Assembly: GCA_009760855.2 (NCBI GenBank)
Contig: WPIO01000056.1
Location: 714,001 to 738,500 of the forward strand
DNA: 24,500 bases
From: Cristatella mucedo
Taxonomy: Eukaryota > Bryozoa > Phylactolaemata > Cristatellidae
Direction: 5' to 3'
Both the position numbers and the translations under genes were made by a program. Positions within the stretch are counted from its first letter, which is position 1. Each line of letters begins with the position of its first letter. This document shows positions 19,106 to 24,500 of the stretch, piece by piece. The notes beneath the pieces are model-generated. The model did no database searches. It was not told where the DNA came from and saw only the letters and a list, made by a program, of their open reading frames with translations.

Positions 19106-19299
19106 CACGCACAATAATTATATATTTTTGTTTTAGTGCATGCAATTTGGTCGGTAAACCCAAAACGCCATCATCTGCAAAGTGAAATTGAAATCGCCGT
19201 TTCACGATGATAGCTCAGGAAATGGCAAGTTGGTTTTCCGGTGGATGAGGACGCCAAATAGCCTTATGGGATGGCCTGCAACCAGACATCCATGCCGAT

Positions 19300-19640
19300 G
19301 ATGTAATAAAAAAAATAATAATAATACATTTGTATGGCATGCTCAGAGAATTTAATCTGTTTCTAGTCACTTTAATATGCTGTAAAGGAAGCAGGTCAAT
19401 GTGGTTAGTGATAACATGCACAGCGGCAGCACAAATGAGTGCACACAGGTCAATTCACAGAATCCAGAAAATGCTGTGACGAACAGCATTCGTTTACAGC
19501 ATGCATTTACAGCACACATGCCTTTTAAATGCAACTGGCCCGCTTCTTTGTCGCACGTGTCGGCGTTGCATCGAGCGGTGGCAGAGAGCCAACGAGTACT
19601 GATGATCGCCCACCTAACTCGTGAAGGATTGCATTGCAGT
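19300..19640 (-). mobile_element. Retroposon 3' end with ATT-rich tail, copy B
   Basis: The minus strand ends ATACAAATGTATTATTATTA then T-rich sequence at 19306-19330, preceded by TTAAAGTGACTAGAAA. Both blocks are shared with the element at 7.3 kb. Further 5' it encodes CCKRMLFVTAFSGF, comparable to KMHLFTTAFDG in copy A. It is a decayed copy of the same or a related family. Confidence 0.65.
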
Positions 19641-19924
19641 TGCAACGGCTAGGGAACGTTTCTAATTGCGGCGTAGAACGAACGCTCGGCACCAGATTTC
19701 TTGAGGAAGGGAAGCCGTTAAGTTTGCTTTAAATTCATGCTTAGCACTGTCCAGTCCATAAGAAGCACAACTTTGATTTCTTTCCGTACCACACTTGCTA
19801 GTCACCCACTCTTCAGCAACAGTCACGCGTCTGGTTAGCGCTAGCTACTCATTGCTTACTGCGTTAGGCATCTCTCCTCGTACACATGTGTATCTCATAG
19901 AAAATGCAACGCAGCATCGCCTAC

Positions 19925-20030
19925 CATGACAATGCCCTCCAATGAGTCGATCACAGCATCCTCCGACTCTGCCGAAGCGACGCTTCTGCTGTTCGAGATC
20001 GAGTGGATTTTCCGTTTAGGCAAGAGCTTG
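19925..20030 (-). CDS. trio: Trio-like exon: basic/serine linker between SH3 and DH2
   Basis: One hundred and six nt, phase 2 to 0, with acceptor CATCTCGTTTCAG and donor ATG/gtaggc. The split codon AG+C gives S, then KLLPKRKIHSISNSRSVA, SAESEDAVIDSLEGIVM. Joined to the previous exon it reads QRKLRKSISKLLPKRK, reminiscent of the basic 'LRKWLTSPVRRLSSGK' stretch that follows the SH3 in TRIO. Homology in this linker is weak, and the call rests mainly on splice sites and phase. Confidence 0.65.
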
Positions 20031-20104
20031 CTGAAACGAGATGAACAATTCATGTGTACAACGTACACCTTCATGAGTGCGCATATGCGTGCAAGTGTGT
20101 CCCC

Positions 20105-20130
20105 TGTGTGTGTGTGTGTGTGTATGTGTG
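20105..20130. repeat. (TG)n microsatellite
   Basis: Nine pure TG units with a TATG interruption, inside the same Trio intron as the minisatellite at 20217. Confidence 0.95.
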
Positions 20131-20216
20131 TTTCAGTGTTTAAGTGTGTCAGCGTGTGTATTTGTATATGGCAGACTATCATATCATGCATGCAGCATTA
20201 CTGGAGCATGAGAGTC

Positions 20217-20510
20217 GAGCCACGTGACAAAGCCGAGCCACGTGACAGAACCGAATCACGTGACATAGTCGAGCCACGTTACAGAGCCGAGCCACACGAC
20301 AGAGCCAAGCCACATGACAGAGCCGAGTCACATGACACAGCAGTCACGTGACAAACCATGACAATCGAGCCCCACGTGACAGATTCGAACCACGTGGAAA
20401 CAGAGCCACGTGACTGTCGAACCACGTGACTGAGCCAAGCCATGTGATAGAGCTGAGCCATGTGATAGAGCCGAGTCACGAGATAGGGCCGAAACACGTG
20501 ACTGAGCCAA
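20217..20510. repeat. 18-bp minisatellite carrying nine CACGTG sites
   Basis: About 16 units of consensus GAGCCACGTGACAGAGCC, 18 bp each, with some irregular units near 20340-20420. Nine units keep an intact CACGTG; others carry CATGTG, CACATG, CACGTT or CACGAG, mostly single changes at the CpG. Because the period is a multiple of three, the plus strand reads as repeated EPRDRA-like hexapeptides, which I consider a by-product. It lies in the Trio intron between exons 20889-20979 and 19925-20030. Confidence 0.93.
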
Positions 20511-20888
20511 GGAGAATGCCAAGTGGCTAGAGCAGCATTAAGTAGATTGGCACTTGCAAAAATGGCACATTCTCTGTGTGCTTTGCAGATGTGCAGCTGT
20601 ATGGCACAGCACGTGATAGGACATTTAAAACATTTAGATTAGCTGCAGCACTGTCGCAGGGGTGCGCACGCTGATGCTTTCCGAAAAGAATTGCCGATTG
20701 TCGGTGGCCTGCCCGACCCTTTGGCATGCCAGCTCAGCACAGGCGGCAGTGGTGGCACTCTCCTGTTGAGCAAGCCCGCAGAGCTCACGCGACTGCCATC
20801 AGCTCGCCCGCCTTGCCAGAAAACTTGTGACCGTCACAATCGCTGCTCAGCGCCAGGTCGGCGGCAGGCGGCGCCCATCGATTCTTAC

Positions 20889-20979
20889 CTGATGCTCTTG
20901 CGAAGCTTTCTCTGCACACTCTTGCCATCGCCTCGTAGCAGCTCGGAGACTGCAGTGTCCGCTGCAGCGGCGTTTGCTT
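20889..20979 (-). CDS. trio: Trio-like exon: linker following the SH3
   Basis: Ninety-one nt, phase 1 to 2, with acceptor CTCCTGCTTTGCAG and donor CAG/gtaaga, both near-consensus. The split codon A+AA gives K, then ANAAAADTAVSELLRGDG and KSVQRKLRKSI. The phase follows from the SH3 exon and leads into exon 19925-20030. Its phase-2 end also matches the start of DH exon 13948-14014, so skipping the other linker exons would keep the frame. Confidence 0.65.
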
Positions 20980-21448
20980 CTGCAAAGCAGGAGACAAGAG
21001 TCAGTCCACCAAAGCAGGCGTCATAGAGCCTCAGCAAGCGATGCAACGATCTTCATTATTCGCAGGCGACCGGGCAGCATTTTTGCTCTCAGTCGCATTG
21101 AGCGTTGGCAATGACAAACTTGTGCACAACTTTTGCGCAGCACTTCACTCTCCCTCCCCAGGGAACCAGGGACTGCTGTGACAGCCGTGACCTGCTCAAT
21201 ACAAGCGGGCACAAGCAGCACTGGAGTCTGCGGATTCACAACTAGATCGCCAAGCCAGATCTTACGTCTGGGCTGCTCACAGGAAGGCAGCACGATTGTG
21301 GAGGAGAGGGATAGGTTGCTCCTACCTAACTACTTCCTACCTTACCTTCTCTTATTATTTTGGCCTTGCTTAACCCACTCTGTAGGGAAGCGTGTTCTGT
21401 TCTCTGCAAACTCGAGTGAAGTGCAACTACTGCATGCGCTCACTCGTG

Positions 21449-21497
<49 letters not shown>

Positions 21498-22317
21498 TAT
21501 GCGCACGTGCAACGCACATAGAGGAACAACCGAACACGTACCCACATTGTCATGTCGATACACATGCATCCACAAACGACCAGCACACATGCTTGCATTC
21601 AAGTGGGCCAGCGATAGCAGTGCACACCGACGGCTGTTAGACGTTATCTCACCGAGAAACTCGGTTATCTAGAAAGGGGCCAGCGCAATGGATGCCTGAG
21701 AGCCTGCACACTCAAGTGCCGCTTCATAGCAGCAGCAACAGGTAGCAGCAGCAGCACATGATAAGAGCAGCAATTTCAACCTCCGGCTCCACTGCTGTGT
21801 TAGGGTTACGACAAAAAATCTGGCTGGCCTTCATCTAATGTTGTCTGTGGCACACATTCTTGACCCTGCCGAGTGATCGCTGAGTTCAACTGATATTTTG
21901 TATGGGGTTTCTCACTAGACCTGAATTAGTGAGGCTGTTTGATATGGCAAGCCTACAGTGCTTCTGTGCAAATGCTTAAAAAGGGCAGTAATCAGTCTTC
22001 CTTCTGTTCAATGCTTGCAAGATATGACGTTTCTGGGCAACTTCTACATACACATCGATCATTTCATAAACATGCCTGCTCCTTTCTCCTCCTTTCTCCC
22101 TTTTCTCCCTCCTACTCTCTCCTACTCTCTGTAAAAAAAAACACAAGCATGGACGGTGCAGAAGCAACACCACTGCAACACCAGCAAAGCATCAGCACCC
22201 TGCCGAGCAGCTGGTCAGCAATGGTGGCAGCGGCGGCAGCAGCAGCAGCAGTGACTATTTGATGGCATCAGTGATGGCCACTGCATCAAGTCGGTCGACG
22301 TAGAAGCGATGACCTAC
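20980..22317. other. Intron of the Trio-like gene with a CA array
   Basis: Contains (CA)n at 21449-21494 (about 23 units), a short CAG-rich run near 21727-21755, and CTCCTTTCT repeats at 22080-22130. No exon with suitable splice sites was recognised. Confidence 0.6.
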
Positions 22318-22597
22318 TTGGCGACAGCCCGATGGTCGATGCAGGCACGTATCCTTGCAGCAGCGGCAGTGGTGACGGCTCGATGCCGCCACTGCCCTGC
22401 TCCACTCGCTCTCCGCTGGTTTCCAGCACCCTTACGAGGCACCACTGCCGACCGGTGTGCCTGCCATCGTCCTCCTGGTCTGCTGCCCGGCGGCTCCGAT
22501 CTAGAATTATCTCCACCTGTTGCCCTTTGCTGACGGTGAGCTCGGTCACATCAGTGGCGGCATAGTCTTCGACGATGGATGCACGCAGGCACAAGTC
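22318..22597 (-). CDS. trio: Trio-like exon: SH3 domain with enlarged loops
   Basis: One exon of 93 codons plus one base, phase 0 to 1, with acceptor GGCTGACTTGCAG and donor CAA/gtaggt. The SH3 elements in order are: DLCLRASIVEDYAATDV (first strand and ALYDY-like RT loop), TELTVSKGQQVEII, QWCLVRV (the WCLVR also seen in human TRIO 'PDWCLVRT'), and QGYVPASTIG (3-10 helix and last strand). The n-Src loop carries about 18 residues (DRSRRAADQEDDGRHTGR), where human has about 8. The next loop, between WCLVRV and QGYVP, is about 25 residues (human about 11). Trio SH3 domains bind proline-rich partners or act in intramolecular regulation. Confidence 0.85.
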
Positions 22598-22797
22598 CTG
22601 CAAGTCAGCCGGACGACAAACAGCTGTAAAAGGCTTGACATCACTCGGGTCACTGACAGCAGGCTTATGGCAAGAGTGTAATTCTCGTCGGCATTGGTGG
22701 TGTTGCCACTATTTTCTTTTTTTAAGCACGGTGTGAATCTTGACCTCGCCCCATCGGGCAAACATAGAGGGGCTGAAAGGGAGGCCTGCTCCACTGA

Positions 22798-22858
22798 GGA
22801 AGGGAGGGAGGGAGGGAGGGAGGGAGGGAGGGAGGGAGGGAGGGAGGGAGGGAGGGAG
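22798..22858. repeat. (GGGA)n microsatellite
   Basis: About 15 GGGA units, in the intron upstream of the SH3 exon. Confidence 0.97.
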
Positions 22859-23735
22859 CAGCTTGCTCCACTGGGGGACTCCCTGCGCCCAGGGCGATCG
22901 TCCTATTAGGCTCTAAGCTTGACACTTGACTGGGAAGCTCAGAATGCCTTGCAAGCAAATACTAGCAACAACTCCGACAGAGCTTCCAACGCCCCCTTCA
23001 GCCTTGACACTTTGATCAAAAAATGCACATGCATACACCACCAGTCTTCATTTGCAATTAATTCAAGCAGGCAGATGCGGGCATGCTAAGAAGCAAAGAG
23101 TAGCAGCCGCAGCAGCAGCAGCAGCAGCAGCGCAGGCTTCAGAGTCTCCTAGAACTGACCACCCATGGTCACATTAGTAGATCATGCAGAGGACTCCTCG
23201 GCACATCGGTGTACCGTCTCGCCGAGGCTGCATATACTGAGAGCACATTCTAGCTGGCATTAGACGACATGACGTTGCAGGAATATTGCTTTTGGCCAGT
23301 GCTGGAAATGAGGACGCTCAGCACATCCGGGCATTTCTTACGGGTGACTTGACTTGGTTAATTGCACGGATCATCGAACACGGTCTTTGCCCATCCCTTT
23401 TATCAGTTTGCCTGATTTCCCTGCGCCGTCCTGTGCCTACCAGCAGCTTCCTGGTGCGTTAAGCCAACGTTAAGGTTAAGGGCACACAAGGAGGGCAGTG
23501 TCTGCAGCAGAGGGAGCAACGGTCAGAGGGAGCAATGGTCAGAGGCACCACCACGCCCTCACCTCTTATTAACTCGTGACCTTGCCCATGCAATAGTCGC
23601 CTTGCTCGTAAACACTGAACACACACAGAGAACTTCGGCACCTCCGAACCGAGTCCGGAGGACCGAAACCCGAGCTAGGGGCCACCCAGCGGCATGCTCG
23701 GGCATGCTCGGTTTGCACCTCACGCAGCTGCTTAC
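22859..23735. other. Intron sequence, no exon recognised
   Basis: Holds a (CAG)n run at 23109-23131 and a 16-bp tandem duplication (AGAGGGAGCAAYGGTC) at about 23508-23540. No coding signal was recognised. Confidence 0.5.
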
Positions 23736-23796
23736 CTCGAAATCACAGTCGCTTGGTGACCCGAAATGAGTGGGCAAGCTAGCAGCCAAGAGGGGT
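23736..23796 (-). CDS. Candidate exon immediately before the SH3
   Basis: A near-consensus donor GAG/gtaagc closes a short exon in phase 0, the phase the SH3 exon requires. Its end reads LPTHFGSPSDCDFE, so the junction becomes SDCDFE-DLCLRASIVEDY. This is comparable to the acidic/serine stretch 'DKLSGGCEL' before the TRIO SH3. The acceptor is uncertain: TTTGCAATAG (start 23796) or TGGCTGCTAG (start 23778), both giving the same phase. Confidence 0.45.
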
Positions 23797-24500
23797 CTAT
23801 TGCAAACGCGAAGCGATCGCGAAAAAGCCGTCGACTCGGAGCTCAGAGTCGTGCTGCCCCCCCCCCCCTTAGTGGGCGGCTATCGCCCCAACAAGCTGTT
23901 GAATGAACGTGGGTGCACAATGGTTGACCGCAGGGACATGGGGCAGGGGGTGGGCTCAAGCTGGCGGCCTGCCCGCTAGCGCCAAGAGTGAGGCAGGCGA
24001 CAGCTCGCGAAGGGGTGTCGTTTCGAAGTTGGAATGCTTCGACTTCCGATGGGTCCGGCTGCCCCCCCCCCCACTGCGACGCATCGCGCGATCGTGCCCA
24101 TATCTCGTACTAAGTCGGCGTGATTCCTCCATTGACTGCAGAGGAGCCTCGACGGGTCTGGAGCTCAAAGCCAAAGCACTGGACCGGAAATCCAGAGGCT
24201 GGCAGCAGCAGGAATGCGGCTCCCGGTCGAAGCTCTGAGCCTCTCTTCGCCTAGCCCGACAGCCTTCGGACATTCTTCGCGTCCAACATTGCTGTCGCTC
24301 AGCATCGCTCGTGCTAAGCGTTCGAGGTGTGAAGCTGCCTGATTATCTCAGCAGATCACCATCCCGGCAAAAGTGTTTGACCTTGTTCGTCGAATGATTT
24401 CCTCAAAAACCCTCTGTAACCTTCGCCCAGGCCGGCAGAGGGCAGCACAGTCGAGCCGGTCGCACTATCGCTAGATATATGCCGTCAGTGGGAAAGCGGA
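23797..24500. other. GC-rich non-coding stretch with two poly-C tracts
   Basis: Contains C12 at 23857-23868 and C11 at 24062-24072. The expected upstream exon (end of PH1) was not found here, so it should lie beyond the window. A stretch at 24150-24230 has a tRNA-Ser-like anticodon stem but no proper T-arm. Confidence 0.5.

Larger units (their letters stand above)
7974..23796 (-). other. trio: Trio/Kalirin-family RhoGEF gene, SH3 to DH2-PH2 part (gene span)
   Basis: Span of the exons assigned to one gene. The order SH3, linker, DH, PH on one strand matches the middle-to-C-terminal part of TRIO and KALRN, in which Sec14, spectrin repeats and DH1-PH1 come first and an SH3 precedes DH2-PH2. In vertebrates DH2-PH2 loads GTP onto RhoA, mainly downstream of G-alpha-q, to control actin, axon guidance and muscle. 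Invertebrates usually carry one gene co-orthologous to both vertebrate paralogues, so the symbol is used in that sense. The gene is incomplete: the 5' part lies beyond the right edge and the 3' end was not found. Confidence 0.9.

Noticed and set aside
19926-20351. 141-codon plus-strand frame with EPRDRA hexapeptide repeats
   Set aside because: The first part is the antisense of a well-spliced Trio linker exon and the repeats come from the 18-bp minisatellite.
22546-22794. Minus-strand frame overlapping the SH3 acceptor (ENYTLAISLLSV segment)
   Set aside because: It is in a different frame from the SH3 exon, and joining it would disrupt the conserved SH3 start. The splice acceptor at 22598 is a better explanation.
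24150-24240. tRNA-Ser(GGA)-like stretch with a perfect 5-bp anticodon stem
   Set aside because: The base before the anticodon is C rather than T, and no proper T-arm or acceptor stem can be formed. It is also not clearly related to the SINE family.

Overview
This window is animal nuclear DNA. It has GT-AG introns of about 60 bp to several kb, long dinucleotide arrays, and degenerate non-LTR retrotransposon and tRNA-derived SINE fragments. Nothing in it is bacterial, viral or plasmid-like. The main gene is a Trio/Kalirin (UNC-73) family Rho guanine-nucleotide exchange factor. Sequence divergence from vertebrate TRIO and KALRN and the enlarged SH3 loops suggest an invertebrate, perhaps a lophotrochozoan such as a flatworm, but the species cannot be fixed from the sequence.

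The Trio-like gene runs on the minus strand, from about 23.8 kb down to about 8.0 kb. In transcript order I see a possible pre-SH3 exon (23736-23796), one SH3 exon (22318-22597), two linker exons (20889-20979, 19925-20030), a weaker third linker candidate (17772-17860), and eight exons that encode a complete DH domain and PH domain (14014 down to 7974). An SH3 followed by DH-PH identifies this as the SH3 / second DH-PH (DH2-PH2) part of Trio, the half that acts on RhoA in vertebrates. All reading phases across the eight DH-PH junctions and the SH3-to-linker junctions agree, which independently supports the exon calls. The N-terminal Sec14, spectrin and DH1-PH1 parts lie beyond the right edge. 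No second SH3, Ig or kinase domain was found between 7974 and the left edge.

At the far left, two minus-strand exons (249-179 and 117-1) with consistent phase belong to a gene I cannot name, cut by the window edge. A possible small secreted protein lies at 444-707 on the plus strand.

The rest is intronic or intergenic. It includes three copies of one tRNA-derived SINE family (3.4 kb plus, 18.3 kb minus, 19.0 kb plus), a separate tRNA-like element (10.3 kb), two minus-strand retroposon ends with the same ATT-rich tail (7.3-7.7 and 19.3-19.6 kb), two reverse-transcriptase remnants (1.2-1.6 and 7.1-7.3 kb), large GA/CT arrays, an 18-bp minisatellite with nine CACGTG sites in one Trio intron, and a near-perfect palindrome with 27-bp arms just upstream of a DH-exon splice acceptor. 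I found no convincing evidence of a wholly new biological system. The points most worth following up are the intronic structures in the Trio gene and the SINE family.
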